NCBI RefSeq assembly: GCF_001659605.2
Contig: NC_035170.2
Span: 19,418,948 to 19,482,947 of the forward strand
Reading direction: 5' to 3'
DNA length: 64,000 bases
From: Manihot esculenta
Taxonomy: Eukaryota > Streptophyta > Magnoliopsida > Malpighiales > Euphorbiaceae
Shown: positions 1-12,072 of the stretch, piece after piece
How the letters are laid out: every line of letters begins with the position of its first letter
Numbering within the stretch: the stretch's first letter is position 1
The notes under the pieces: generated by a model
Seen by the model: the letters and a program-made list of their open reading frames with translations, nothing else
Databases searched by the model: none
What the model was told of the DNA's origin: nothing
Translations under genes and position numbers: made by a program

Positions 1-403
1 GCATGATGGATGAAAATTCTGATATTAAAAGAAAGATTTGACATCAAATCAATTTAGATGCAATTGCCTTAAATGTGCACTTTAGGAAATAGGCAGATTT
101 CTTTTGTCTCCTAATCTGGATTCAACCCAATTCAAAATTGATTATCATAAATTACAGCAATCAATTGAGATAGGTAAGGCAATATAGATGAAAAAGAAAG
201 CATATCACAATTTCGGCCAGATCAAGATAAGTAAGGCAAAGACGATTTTTTATTTTTTTTTATGGATTTCGATTTTTTTTTTTATGATTAATAATCAAGA
301 AGGTAAAGTCATGGACACACAAGTTTTCACCAAAATCAACAACGAAGAAAAGAAAAACTCAAAAAACCCTAAATCCTAAGATAAATCAGAATTTACCTCA
401 CTT

Positions 404-417
404 TGGCTCTGATACCA
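404..417 (-). promoter_or_regulatory. Primer binding site, initiator tRNA-Met type
   Basis: Read on the minus strand, the sequence is TGGTATCAGAGCCA, the usual plant PBS complementary to the 3' end of initiator tRNA-Met. It lies 2 bp inside the LTR end at 420, which sets both the orientation and the LTR boundary. Confidence 0.9.
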
Positions 418-419
418 AT

Positions 420-1409
420 TGACGCGGAACTCTATGGCACAAGCCTCAAACCCACACGCACAAGTAGATACGGAATCTAAAGATTTGATAAATCCACCTC
501 CTATGGCACCCCACACTTAGAGAAGCTGAAACACCAATGATTGAAGGATTTAGATGAGAATCTGAAAAATGCCACAATGAATAGTTGATAAGTTAGCCAA
601 GATTCTACTGATGCGGAACCCTATGGCACAAGTCTCAAACCCACACGCACAAGTAGATACAGAATCCAAAGATTTGATAAACCCACCTCATATGGCACCC
701 CACACTTAGAGAAGCTGAAATACCAATGATTGAAGGATTTAGATGAGAATCTGACAAACGCCACAATGAATAGTTGATAAGTTAGCCAAGATTCCTGGTG
801 CAATTGATGAAAGCAAATCCTCACTCTCACTCAAAGCAATACGCCAAAGGTATGAAAAGAATTCTGAAAATTTATATTCAAAACTGCCTTTTACAAGTGT
901 TTCTTATCCTTATATAGTAAGGAGAGGAAAAAAAACCCCTAAGACACTCTTTTTCGGGCTGGCCGAGCCACACACAAGATCCAAGCCTAATTACACACTA
1001 AAATAACACATCAAACACATAAGTATTAAAACATAAGCCCAAAATATGGCCCAACACTCTAAAACTTAAAAGATAAAATAGAATACAAGCCCAAACAAAG
1101 TTAAAAGAGAACAAGTGTTTAAATAATAAAACATAGCAAGCCCATCATAACAAAGCTGAATCTTCACAAAAACCTTTCTTGATATTCACTTTAGGTTTCC
1201 CTTTGTGTAGTTTTAGCCCATAGGTTTGATTAGGCTCCCTAAGCCTATGATTGCAAGTGTTGCACCAAATCTGCTCCATATGAGTTGAAGCACGCCCCAA
1301 ATATATATGGATCATATGAATATGATTTTGAACTCCTTTTAGATCCATTTGAATGACATAAGTTTGCTCCACACCATTGTTAGAAATTTGCCCTATTGGA
1401 TCCTTATCA
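420..1409 (-). repeat. LTR of family F element with 189-bp terminal duplication
   Basis: The LTR runs from TG at 420 to CA at 1409 on the plus strand and matches the LTRs at 56884-57684 and 62173-62904. It is longer than those (990 bp against 801 and 732) because its first 189 bp (420-608) are repeated directly at 609-797; both copies start TGA(C/T)GCGGAAC. In element orientation this duplicates the 3' end of the LTR, next to the PBS. Confidence 0.85.
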
Positions 1410-1446
1410 GGTAATCCCACATCACTGAAGTCTTGCTCAAGAGTTA

Positions 1447-1610
1447 GGCTCTTTGGCCTTACTGTCACTTCTAAGCCCTTTGGCCTTGCATGGGATTTAG
1501 GCTCTGTGGCCTTACTGTCACTTCTAAGCCCTTTGGCCTTGCATGGGATTCAGGCTCTATGGCCTTACTGTCGCTTCGTCATCTCAGTTCGGTTTTACGG
1601 GTCCGGGGGT
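1447..1610 (-). repeat. 53-bp tandem repeat in the 3' region of the Tat-type element
   Basis: Two full units and a partial third follow one another here; each begins AGGCTCTNTGGCCTTACTGT and is about 53 bp long. They lie beyond the integrase C-terminus in element orientation. Their reverse complement resembles the 53-bp units at 63450-63610, including the shared core GACAGTAAGGCCAA. Confidence 0.75.
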
Positions 1611-1905
1611 CATTTTCTGAGGTCGGTAACCCATCTCACTGAGGTCTTCTATCCCTCTCAGCTTGATTTTTTGGTGCTGGCGATCAATTTCCAAGGCCAG
1701 TCACCCACCTCACTGAGGGTTTCTAATGCCTATTCTTTCTTTTTGAAGAGATGTTTTTAGGCACATAATGATAAAAATAACATCATTGATTCTAAATGGC
1801 ATCGTTTATTTCATTTATTTCGTTCATATTTGTTAGAGTACAAATGTTTACATTTACATTGCGTGTGCCTTTTTAAGGAAAGTACCTCTTTAGATGTTGA
1901 ATGTT

Positions 1906-3083
1906 TCAAGCGTGGGGTTTCAGATTTCCCTGTAGGTCTTCAATCCGATATTCACCGGGCTTGACAACTTTGGTTATCTTGAAGGGGCCCTCCCAGGTCG
2001 GTGCCAACTTCCCCACTGCTGCTCTTTTTCTGGTGGCCTCTAACTTTCTCAGTGCTAGATCTCCCACTTTTAGGCTCCTTTCTCTGACCTTCTAGTTGTA
2101 GTATCGAGCCTCTTTTTATTGATAAGCTACTCTGCGGATTTGGGCTTCTTCTCTAATCTCCTCTAGGACATCCAGATTGCTCCTTAACTTGTCACCATTG
2201 GTGTCTTCGTTATTGAACTGAACATGGTGAGTAGGGATTTGTAGCTCGATGGGGACCACAACCTCAGTGCCAAATGCCAATGCAAATGGTGTTTTTTTTG
2301 TTGGTGTCTGAGGGGTGGTCCTGAATGCCCACAAGATGCTATTGAGCTCGTCTGCCCAATTTCTCTTTGCTCCGTCTAGTCGTTTTTTCAACCCTTGAAG
2401 AATAGCTCAGTTTGTGACCTCTGTCTGGCCATTAGTTTGAGGATGGGCTACCGAGGAGAACTTGTACCAGATACCCATGTTTCTTGTGAAGTCTTTGAAG
2501 GTCTTGCAGTCAAATTGCTTACCATTGTCTAATATAAGCACCCTTGGTATCCCAAATCTGCAGATGATGTTGCCCCAAAAAAAGTTTATCATTTTTCTTG
2601 ATGTGATGGTGGGAACGGCCTCAGCTTCCGGCCATTTCGAGAAATACTCCACTGCCACCACTACAAACTTTTTCTATCCCGTGGTCTTAGGGAAAGAGCC
2701 CAGGATATCTATGCCCCATTGTGAGAATGGCCATGGGCTAGATATGCTGGACTGTGGGGTGATTGGAATGTGATGGCGTTGGCAAACCTCTGACATACAT
2801 CACATCTCCTGACGAATTCTTATGCCTCCTTCTTAATTATGGGCCAGTAATACCCTTGTCTGAAAATTTTATTTGCTAGCGCCCCTGCTCCTTCGTGAGC
2901 TCCATACATTCCCTGGTGAATCTCCTCCATGACTCTTGTTGCCTCTTCTAGGCTTACACATCGGAGCCACGGGCTGGACTTTCCCCTTCGATACAGAGTT
3001 CCCCTTACTACTTGGTAATTGGCAGCTCGAGTTGCAATTTTCTTTGCTTCGGCTTTGTCTTCAGGGAGTTTTGCTTTTTCCAA
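1906..3083 (-). pseudogene. Integrase region of Tat-type pol (broken)
   Basis: Integrase inserts the retrotransposon cDNA into chromosomes. Blocks seen in order: an N-terminal segment at 3083-2820 with MYGAHEGAGALANKIFRQGY, the histidine half of an H2C2 zinc finger, ending in GYYWP; a core at 2661-2407 with LILDNGKQF (second catalytic Asp) and HPQTNGQTEVTN (catalytic Glu); and a C-terminal part at 2391-2116 with WAFRTTPQTPTKKTPFALAF. Homology continues to a stop at 1906 through a WEGPFKI-like block. Stops or frameshifts at about 2820, 2664, 2404 and 2110 split it, so no functional protein is possible. Confidence 0.85.
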
Positions 3084-3110
3084 GTACTTCAGGTATGAGG
3101 TAATCTAGCT

Positions 3111-3942
3111 CTACCCTTCTTCGACCTCCATTATCGCGACCGACCTTTCAAAGGTAGGAATGCTGATGTGTTGTATATATACCTCATCTGGGAGTTGTTC
3201 TAACTCTTCTTTAGATAAACGGCTGAGCAGGTCTGCTTCCTCATTCTCTTCTCTAGGTATCCTCTGATACTGTACAATGATTCCCTGCTCACCGAGCTCA
3301 GCCTCTACAGGCTTCACCTTCGCCAGGTACTTCTGCATGGTGGGGTCTCTAGCCTAGTATGCCCCCATTATCTGATTGATTACTAGCTGAGAATCGTTGT
3401 TTATCTTTAGGTCGGTTGCTCCCACTTCCCTTGCTATCAGCATCCCATTTATTAAGGCTTCATACTCTGCTACATTATTCGAAGCAGTGAACTCCATTCG
3501 CAAAGCATATTGAACCCTTCGGGTCCTTTCAGCATTATTCCAGCACCGCGCCCCCAGCATTAGACGCACCATCTACGAACAATCTCCAACTAAATTCTTG
3601 TAGGGGCCGTCCTACGTCCTCTCTTCCTAACACCCCATTTGGCCTCTCACTAGGCTCTATTTGCTCTTTATTAAAGGAGCATTCTGCTATGAAGTCAGCA
3701 AGGGCTTGAGCTTTGATGGCTGTCTGAGGTCGGTATTCCAAACAGTACGGGCCAATTTCTACAGACCAAGCAAGCATCTGACTTGAGGTCTCTAGTCTGT
3801 GAAGGATGTTTTTTAAGGGTTGATCCATCATTACCACTTCTTGATAGCTCTTAAGGTACACCCTGAATTTCCTCACAGCCAATAGCAGGGCGTATGCTAA
3901 CTTCTCTATGTTCAGATATATGACTTCGGCATCTTTGAACAC
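3111..3942 (-). pseudogene. RNase H region of Tat-type pol (broken)
   Basis: Two RNase H-like segments can be seen, as is usual in this lineage. The first, within 3942-3535, continues the RT-linked RNase H and then starts the second one with WRLFVDGASN (first catalytic Asp). The second, 3572-3354, has NNVAEYEALINGM (catalytic Glu) and NDSQLVINQI (catalytic Asp). A tail at 3338-3111 has REENEEADLLSRL, the ADxLSR signature that ends this domain. Frameshifts near 3550 and a stop near 3350 break the frame. RNase H removes RNA from the RNA-DNA hybrid during reverse transcription. Confidence 0.85.
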
Positions 3943-3966
3943 CTTGCTGATGTAAAATATTGGTTT

Positions 3967-4987
3967 CTACTCTCCTCCCTCTTCTCTTACTAGCACGACA
4001 CTTATAGCTTGTTCTAAGGCTGCCAAATAGATCAGGAGCTCTTCCCCTGTTAGTGGGCTGCTGAGCACGTGTGTCGAACTAAGGTATTGCTTGAGGCTCT
4101 TGAAAGCTTGCTGGCAATCCTCAGTCCACTCAAAATTTAGAACTTTTCTTAGTTTCTTGAAGAATGGTAGGCACCTTTCTGCTGACTTGGACATGAAACG
4201 GTTAAATGCTACCACCCTCCCCGTAAGCCTCTGCACATCTCTCATGCAGGTCGGCTCAGGCATCTTCAGTATGGCTTCCACCTTCTCTGGATTCGGCTCA
4301 ATACTTTCCATTGACCATGTAACCCAGAAATTTTCCACCTCTAATGAAGAAGGTGCACTTAGCCGGGTTCAACCTCATCTTGTACTGCTCCAGCACCCCA
4401 AATACTTCTTTTAGATCTGCCAAGTGTTGCTTGAAGGTCTGACTCTTCACCACCATATCATCTACATACACTTCCACATTTCTTCCTACCTGCCCTTTAA
4501 AAATTTTATTCATCAGCCTTTGATATGTCGCCCCTGCGTTTTTCAACCCAAAAGGCATGGCCCTATAACAGTAAGTCCCATCCTCCGTTATGAACAAGGT
4601 CTTCTCCTCTTTCGACCTGTCCATTGGGATTTGATGATAACCAGACATTGCATCCAGGGATGATATATAATCAAAACCGGCTGTAGAATCGACCATTTTA
4701 TTAATATCAGGTAGGGGATAACAATCTTTGGGACAGGCCTGGTTTAGGTCAGTAAAGTCTATACACATTCTATACTTGCCGTTGGCTTTTTTAACTAACA
4801 CAGGGTTTGCTAACCACTGTGGGTACATGACTTCCCTAATGAACCCTGCCTCTTCTAATTTTTGCACTTCCTCCCTGGTGGCCTGCTGCTTCTCCTTCCC
4901 CACCACCCTCTTCTTTTGCTTTATGGGTTTTGCCCTGGGGAGAACATTCAACTTATGAGTCATCACCTCAGGGTCTATACCTGGCAT
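3967..4987 (-). pseudogene. Reverse transcriptase region of Tat-type pol (frameshifted)
   Basis: The 4987-4298 frame starts MPGIDPEVMTHKLN and carries GFIREVMYPQWLANPVLVKK, the FTDLNQACPKD block, MPFGLKNAGATYQRLMN and the catalytic box YVDDMVVKS. These are typical Tat-lineage RT wordings. Around 4338-4300 the reading shifts into another frame that continues with the thumb/connection block (EPNPEKVEAIL, then RDVQRLTGR). The catalytic aspartates are intact but the frame is not. It copies element RNA into cDNA in intact relatives. Confidence 0.9.
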
Positions 4988-4999
4988 ATCGGATGGCTT

Positions 5000-5770
5000 C
5001 TAGGCGAAGCTCGAGGCATGGCTTCGAATTAGGGCCATTGCTGCAGTTTTTTTCTCTTCGGTCAGGCCGGCGTTGAGGTTGAAAACCTTATCTGTGTCTT
5101 CCCCTGATAGCAGAAAGGTTTCCAGCTCCCCCACAGGCTCTGTCCTTGCCTCTTTCTTCTCATCTCTGACCTCCATGACTTCTGACTTGATTCCCTCATC
5201 TGTTGAGCCCAGTTCTGCCACCGTGGCCAAGTATAATGCCCTTGCTTCCTCCTGATACCCCCGAACTATTCCCACACCTGCCTCTGTTGGGAACTTCATG
5301 GTCAGGTATCTAATACTAGTCACCACCTCGAAATCATACAGTATAGGCCTTCCCAAGATCGCATTGTAGCTTAGCGAGAGCTTCACTACGAGGAACACAG
5401 CGTAGTGAGTCCGAGATAGGGGTAGCTCTCCCAAAGTCAAGGCCACCTTCATCTTCCCGTCTACAGCCACTAGGGTCCCTCTGATCCCCTTCTCCGGGGC
5501 CTGATCCCATACTAGTTGCTCCTCGGGTATCCCCATCTACTAGAATACTCTATATGGCAGTAGGTTCACCTTGCTTCCATCATCCACCAGGAACTTCCAG
5601 ACTCGGTAATTATGGATGACAGCTTTAATAACAAGGGCGTCATCATGAGGCATCTGAATGCCATGGGCATCCTTTGGGGAGAAGGAGATGATTGCTGGGG
5701 AGTGCTCTACTACCTGCAAAACTTCACTGCTGCTTCCCTCCCCATCTCGGCTTCTCTTCCTCCCTCTCAT
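5000..5770 (-). pseudogene. Aspartic protease region of Tat-type pol (broken)
   Basis: Two adjacent frames, 5770-5540 and 5536-5000, form the retropepsin region between gag and RT. The active-site loop reads FLVDDGSKVNLL, with DDG where DTG or DSG is usual, followed later by the flap/C-terminal block SYNAILGRPILYDFEVVTS. A stop separates the frames at about 5538. The family processes the Gag-Pol polyprotein. The acidic stretch at the end leads into the RT. Confidence 0.8.
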
Positions 5771-5912
5771 GCTATCAGACCTCCCGTCTCTCCAACGATC
5801 ATGTTAATGGTTTCACTGGAACTGTCATTCACTGGACCTGCCCCTTGTCTGCGGGGCCTTTCTGCTAGGGTCTCTCTCCTTCAAGCTTCTTCACAAAATT
5901 TCAGAGATGCCC

Positions 5913-8017
5913 TATAATACCCGGCTAAGCTTCGGCATCTGAATTCCAACCTTCCGGTGGAATCTCCGTTGGAATCCGGAATCCCGAGGTCGAAATCCCT
6001 TAGAAGGGTGAAAATAAAGATTTTCATAAAATGTTTTAATGTTTTTATGGTTTTAATCAAAGAAAGAAAATTGAGTTTTGAAAGAAAACACCATGGAGGA
6101 AAAGTCCAGGTTCGGCCGCCGAACATGGTGGAGTTGCGGAAGCTCTTTTGGCCCCCGAAGGTGGTTTGGCCAGCCACCTTTAAAAGGCCCCTTGTCCGAA
6201 AATGGGCGAGTTTTCTCTCTCCATTTTTGGGCATAGGTGAGATTTCGCCCTTCCATAGTTGATTTTATGTTTTCCTTCAAATCCCTCAAGTTTTTGATAA
6301 GATTTTTCCTTTTTTTGAAGATTTTTGAGCTAAGATCAAGGTTTTAGAAGTTTGGAGACCTCCGGAGACCTATTCTCCTAATCTCCAAGTTTGGATTGCA
6401 TTTCCTCTCGATCTTCAAGAGGTAATTGTAGATCCATACCTTTTTATATGTTTTAAGTAAGTTTTAAGAGGTTTTAAGGGCGTTTAATGCATGTTTAGAG
6501 TAGATCTAAATGTTAGGGTTTATGTTAGTTTAATGATAAATGTGATGATATGTTGATGTTTGTTGGGGTTTGGGCTAGTTTTATGTCCCTATGTGCTTGA
6601 AAATGTGTTTATGCATATTTTAGAATAGTTGGATGCATGTTGTGGGAGTTTTGGTGGCTTGGGGCATAATGGCAGAATCGGGTTCTGCCACCCAGGAGGG
6701 TCTAGGTTCGGCAGCCGAACCTTGCTTCGGCTGCCGAACCTACCAGGGGAGGCAGTTTTGGCCGCCTAAACTTGCCCCCGAAAGTTGGACTTTCGGATCT
6801 GGAGGGGAGTTTTGGCCGCCGAACCTGCCCCCGAAGGTTAGTGACTTTCGGATATGTAGGGACCTTCGGCTGCCGAACCTGCCGCCGAAAGTCCCCTGCC
6901 CAGCCTTCCTTTGCCTGTTTTCTATTCATGTTTTATGATATTTTGAGGGGTTTTTGGGGAGATGTTTAGAGTCATGTTAAAGTATGTTTGGTCCCTCATT
7001 TGAGTCCACCTGTGTAGGATCGGACCTGAGGAACCGAGGTGATCAGCAGTGAGTTAGCTGTTCCAGAGTCAGTCAGAGGTGAGTAGAACAGATCTTCTTT
7101 TATTCTTAAAGCAATCAAACTTTTAAGCATGTTCATGCATCATGATATGTAATAGGTTGTTTGCATTAGAATTCACGAATATGACGCATTGCATTATTTA
7201 TTGTTGATGTGGATGGATATTAGATGATCCATTAGCCATCGATATGATATGATATGATATGTGATGATATGATACGGAAAGACCAGGGCTTGCCCATTCT
7301 ATGCCCCTGGCACGATGTAAGGGAAAGTCCAGGGCTTGTCCATTCTACGTCCCTGGCACAGTTGGACATGTTATGTTATGTTTAAGAGGAAGTCCTGAGG
7401 AGCTCCGTCGAGGGCCGGGCATTTATTGGATATGTAGAGGGCTATTGGTGACAATACCATCTTAAGGTGATTTACTTGTGTTGTGATGCATTTTATGATG
7501 GCATATGTTTATAAACTGTTTTTACTGTTCTGCTCACTGGACTTTAGTAGCTCACCCCTTTCCCCTAACCCCCAGGTTTGCAGGAGCACAGGTAGCTGTG
7601 GGAGAGTCATCAGAGTTTTGGTATAGCATGATGTAATAGATTAGTAGTGGACATGTAATGTATTGTGGATAGCATTGTGCTTGGCCCTATTGATAGATTG
7701 TAATCCCTTTTGTACATGATCTTTATGTAAATGTTTTTAATGATGAGATGTGTTGAACCAAGCTTGATGTATGAGATGTTGACCCTACTAGAGCATTTGA
7801 TGAGGGCTCTAGTATGGGGTTTTTATGTTTACAGTTATGATGCATGCACAGGTCAAGCTTGGTATGTGAAAAGTTTAAGTTTTTATGAAAATGTATGATC
7901 ATGTATGGGATTTCATCAGGTATAACAGGATGTATGTTAGGCTTGCTACGGGTTTCGGCGACCTTAAGTCGATCTGAATCCTAGCGCCGGTAGTGGTCCG
8001 GTTTCTGGGTCGTTACA
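5913..8017 (+). mobile_element. Solo LTR, Tekay-type family, inserted in gag of the Tat-type element
   Basis: The segment aligns with the LTRs at 12078 and 24373: start TATAATACCCGG (normally TGTAATACCCGG, so the terminal TG has become TA) and end GGGTCGTTACA. It is flanked by the perfect 5-bp TSD TGCCC at 5908-5912 and 8018-8022, and there is no internal region, so it is a solo LTR of 2105 bp left by LTR-LTR recombination. It contains TTCGGCNGCCGAA-type palindromes at about 6705-6890 and a repeat based on the words CCAGGGCTTG and CCCTGGCAC at 7280-7365. No TATA box as clear as that of the 12-kb copy was seen. Confidence 0.92.
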
Positions 8018-8022
8018 TGCCC

Positions 8023-9542
8023 CCTTTTTATTAGCCTCTCGATCTCACTGATCAGCTGATAGCAATTATTGGTGTCATGCCCGTGAGTGCGGAGGTACTG
8101 GCAGTACTTGTCAGGGTCCCTCCGACTTGCGTCTGCTTTCATGGGCTTGAGCCACTAAAGGAACTCCTTGTCTTACGCCGCCATGAGCACTTCAGCTTTG
8201 GAAGCGATGAGGGGTGTTATAGTTTGCAATACTCAAGGTGGGTAGGACCTTTGCTCTCTTCTGTCCCAGGGTTGTCTATACGTCTCTGGGCCTTTGTTTT
8301 GTCTCCTCTCCGACCCCTCTGACCTTCTTTCTTCTGGAGCTTTCCCTTTATCTGCAGCCTCTCTGGCGAATCTGCTAGTTGTTAAGGCGTCGTCTTGCCT
8401 TATATACTTCTCTACCCTTTTCATTAGTTCTGCCAGAGAGGTGGGTGGCTTCTTGCACAGTGAGCCAAAGAACTCAGGAGAGGTGGTTCCCTTCTGCATG
8501 GCTTCCACAACCCAACTTTCATCCAGCTCCGAGATCTGTAGGACCTCCGTGTTGAAATGGGCTACGTATTCCCTTAGGGATTCATTCTTCCTTTGCTTGA
8601 CTGTTTCCAAATAGCTAGTTTTCCTTTCAACCGGAATCCCTGCTATGAACCGGCTGATGAAGAGGTTGGCGAGATCGCCAAAGCTTCTGATACTCCCAGC
8701 CTCCAAACTATTAAACCAGGCCCTTGCTATCCCTGTGAGCATTGTAGGGAATACCTTACACATCAAGGAATCCAAGAGGGTTTGCAGCTCTATGAATGTT
8801 TTATAGTTTAATATGTGCTCCCTTGGGTTTCCCGTCCCATCATATGTTGCCATGCGAGGCATCATGAACTTCTTAGGGATAGTCTCCTATTGGATCCATC
8901 CTAAAAAAGGCAAGGAGGTGGGCAAAAGGGTCTGGCTGTGGTCCTTTGCCCTCAGCTCGGCTAGGAGCTACTCCCTCATCTTCTGCAACTTTCGGTCTAC
9001 ATCTTCCTCCTCTTGTCTGGGCCTCTTCTCCAGGCGATACCCTTCCTTCCATTCCTCACTCTCTGTCCTCCTGGTCGTTCCCGCAGAATAGCTTTCTACC
9101 TCGTTGTTCTCAATGAGCTCTCTCACTCTTCTTCCGTGAGCTTTGGCTATTGGCTCCTCCTCCCTATCAACTCCTCTACTCCCTGCTCCGATTCTATGGC
9201 TGCTTTGTTAAGGGACTGGATGGTTAAAGGTGGGTTGAGGTTCTATGGTAGGGGTTCCCTCTACTACAAGAAATACATTCAATGGGGCATTGAGACCCCT
9301 TTGTTGCATTATTTTTTCCAGCCAGTGGGCGGTGTTTTGCAGTTGGAGGACTATAGTTTGGAGTTCTTGGTTGGAAATGGTGTTTCAGGGGTGTTCCTTG
9401 CTAAGCTTGGCAAAGGGTTAAGCAGCATTGGTGGTTGGCTGGTGGGAGTTGTAGGGCTGGAGAAAGAGAACTGCTGCCCTTCTTGGGCAGAGCTCAGGTC
9501 ATTTGGAGTGTTAACAGTGTGGTTTTCATTGTGGTTTGCCAT
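8023..9542 (-). pseudogene. gag of Tat-type element (broken)
   Basis: The likely gag start is the ATG at 9542 (MANHNENHTVNTPNDL), 61 bp after the PBS. A stop ends this first frame near 9351. The conserved Retrotrans_gag domain is in 8865-8233: MATYDGTGNPREHI, then GIARAWFNSLEAGSI, FISRFIAGI and LREYVAHFN. Beyond it, at about 8110-8040, a CQYLRTHGHDTNNC block is typical of the Tat gag C-terminus. The solo LTR at 5913-8017 then cuts the gene and the remainder resumes at 5907. Gag forms the virus-like particle in intact elements. Confidence 0.85.
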
Positions 9543-9602
9543 TGTGGATCTCAGTGGGTTTTGCAAGAAAGGAACTCCAGTGACGAGAAGATCTCATTCG
9601 TT

Positions 9603-9618
9603 CCCACAGATGGCGCCA
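9603..9618 (-). promoter_or_regulatory. Primer binding site of the Tat-type element
   Basis: Read on the minus strand, this is TGGCGCCATCTGTGGG, the TGGCGCC-type PBS common in Tat/Athila-like elements. It lies 2 bp after the LTR end at 9621. Confidence 0.85.
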
Positions 9619-9620
9619 AT

Positions 9621-10102
9621 TGATGTTCTGAGATCCAAAGTCCTAGGATTTACAGTAATTGTGTAAGATTAGATGGAGAGGAGGGTAGTTCTCTCTTTTT
9701 ATCCCTTTCCATTTGTCTGCTAGTATCGTCTAACGGCCTCTCTGCTACAGTTTCACCTGTCTCTGTCACACAGGTCCGTACGTACGGAAGCATCATACTC
9801 CCTCTTTATGCCAGGCAGCTATTTAATTCTCCCCGGTGCGCACGCGGGCAGAGCTGCAAAGTGACTAGACCTGCTATCATTCATCACGTCACATCACCGG
9901 GTTGGGTTTTCTCCCACTAGACCTGGACTTACAGGTGACTTGGTCTGCCCCGTGTTTCTAGATCGAGACCTGAAGAGTTGGGCTGTTCGGCCTAAAGGAC
10001 TACGCGAATTTTGGGCCGGCTCTGTTTTCTTGGTCCAGGTCCGGCCCAGAATAGATGAAGCCCAGCGGTCATCTAACACATTAACTGTTAACCCTGTCAT
10101 CA
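9621..10102 (-). repeat. 5' LTR of the Tat-type element
   Basis: On the plus strand the LTR runs from TGATGTTCTGAG to ...GTCATCA, with TGATG/CATCA ends (482 bp). It is directly followed, in element orientation, by the PBS. It is related along its length to the LTR at 36368-36820, which lies in the opposite orientation; shared blocks include the GACCGCTGGG start and the CAGAACATCA end. The start at 10102 is inferred from the terminal repeat and is less sure than the end at 9621. Confidence 0.75.
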
Positions 10103-10107
10103 ATAAG

Positions 10108-12072
10108 TTTGGAACTCAAACTCTCATCAATGCTTCCATCTCTTTGTTCTTTTCTAGTATATTAAGAATTGGGAAATTATTATTCCGATTTACTAACAAT
10201 TGCTTCTACACTAATATTTTAGTTGCGCGTGTGAGACCATTTTATAGAAATTTAAAATTGTTGTAAAAGAATTTCATTTTTTATATATTTAATAGATATT
10301 TTAATAAATCACTTATTTTATATTTATTAAACTTATGACTCATAATTTTATTGGAACACTACTTTTTAATTAGAATGAAATACCTATTCTTAGATGGATA
10401 TATGTGTAAATAAATTAGATCTCTTCTAAATTAAATTATATTTCTAATTAGATTAAAACTAAAGGTGTAACACTATAAATAAAAGTGTAATTATATATTA
10501 TTTACTTTTCTCATTATGGTAAATAGCTTATAACTTTGTTCATTATGGTAAGAGATTTTACTCGGTTGAAAAGAAGGGTTTTTATGCATTGAGGATAAAG
10601 GTTTTTGCGCAAATAAAAATAACTTTTATCTATCATATGGAGAGTGAAATTTGCTTAGTATGGTCCAATCCTATGAAAGATAAAGGGAAAGACTTCAACT
10701 TTAAAAAAAGGATTTTAACTTATGTAGTTGAAGAGAATATATTATATAGTTACAGTAAATATATTAAGTTATTTATAGAGAAAAATAAAAGGAACTAATA
10801 AATTTATCATAACACTTATAGTGAGAAGATAATTGAATGCAATTAAAGTGATAAATACAAGCCGGATGATTGTAAATGTATCACTGTATTGAGAAAGTAA
10901 ATCATGTTAAAATTTTATATTTTGCATTATTATTTGTGATGATTCGTATAGTATTATTTAATAAAATAAAATTATAATTTTAACAGTGATTTTCATTTAT
11001 TTCGAAAAAAAAAATACTTCTATATACTATAATAATGAGTTAAACTCTTAGAATTAAGTTATAGTTATAGTTTAAATATATATAATAATAGTTTGCAGTT
11101 ATTATCTTAAATTCATTACCTTAGGCAATAGTATGTCTCTATTTCTAAAACACATTAATTAAATTTCTGTCTTTTCAATTATTTAGTACATATATTTAAT
11201 TAAGTGGTTAATAACGAATAAAACGATTAAAAGTGTTGTCGTAAATTAGTCTTTACAATACAAAAACATATACCATTTAATTAATGTAATTTCAAAACTA
11301 CAATTATTTAGTTCTTATAATTTTGAAGTTATAATTACACAGTGTCTACATTCATGAAAAGGATTAAAAAATTTTGACAGAAAAAAAAAAGAATTAATTC
11401 ATTAAACTATACATATTTCCCTTATTTTAGAATAAATAATTTTTAAAAAATTCAATTCAATTTTTTTAAAAAATTAAAATTTATATACAATTTTATAAAA
11501 ATTTATTTAAACTTTTTTAATAAAATAAATCATACTCTATTTCATAATTTTTATCCATCTTTTTTTAAATTTTTTTAAAATTATTATTGACTTTCTTTTT
11601 TTAAATTATTATAATATATAAATTGATTACTATAATTTTATTTAATTTTTTTATTTTTAAGAAATTTTTTAAAATATTTCTAAATATTTAATAAAATTTA
11701 ATATATTTAAAATATGTATAATTAAAAAATTAATAAAAAATTATATTTTTAATAAATATAAAAAAATAAAATGAAAAAAATTATAGAACGGAGAGTAATT
11801 AATAGAGAGATTAAATTTTTTGAGGAAAGTTTTTTTTTTTAATATTTTCTTCTAAATTATTACCATTAAACGCACTTTCAATCAACAATGACTCATATAA
11901 ATTATTTTGTTTTAATAGATGCACAATGGAGCATTAGATCACCAACCACCTTTAAGTGCCAAATCACATTTTTTAATTTCACTGTTTTAAATAAGAAATA
12001 GTCACATTATTGTTTATACAAGTAAAGTTGAAATGGAAAGGTGTGGATAAAGACAAATACACTCCCAAGTAT
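10108..12072. other. AT-rich spacer without recognisable genes
   Basis: Very AT-rich sequence with many short homopolymer runs and no coding-like frame of any substance. The short frame near 10589-10798 has no recognisable domain and looks like chance. The Tekay element at 12078 inserted at the right edge of this spacer, which continues at 21654. Confidence 0.7.

Larger units (their letters stand above)
1..1409 (-). mobile_element. Family F LTR retrotransposon, 5' end (partial, runs off window)
   Basis: This segment is closely similar to 61738-62904, so it belongs to the same gypsy-like family. In minus orientation it reads LTR (1409 to 420), primer binding site (417 to 404), then untranslated leader (403 to 1); the coding part lies outside the window. 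The insertion is into the 3' part of the Tat-like element that starts at 1410. The small open frame at 188-379 lies in the leader, reads against the element and is not a gene. The TSD cannot be tested because the other end is outside the window. Confidence 0.85.
1410..10102 (-). mobile_element. Decayed Ty3/gypsy Tat-type retrotransposon
   Basis: On the minus strand this element reads 5' LTR (10102-9621), PBS (9618-9603), gag from 9542, then protease, RT, RNase H and integrase down to 1906. The order RT-RNase H-integrase and the wording of the RT and RNase H domains place it in Ty3/gypsy, Tat-like lineage. It is interrupted by a Tekay solo LTR at 5913-8017 and cut by the family F insertion at 1409/1410, so its 3' LTR lies outside the window. 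Several frameshifts and stops show it is dead. Confidence 0.85.

Noticed and set aside
10589..10798. A 69-codon open frame in the AT-rich spacer.
   Set aside because: Lys/Ile/Tyr-rich chance frame with no domain and no promoter or splice context.
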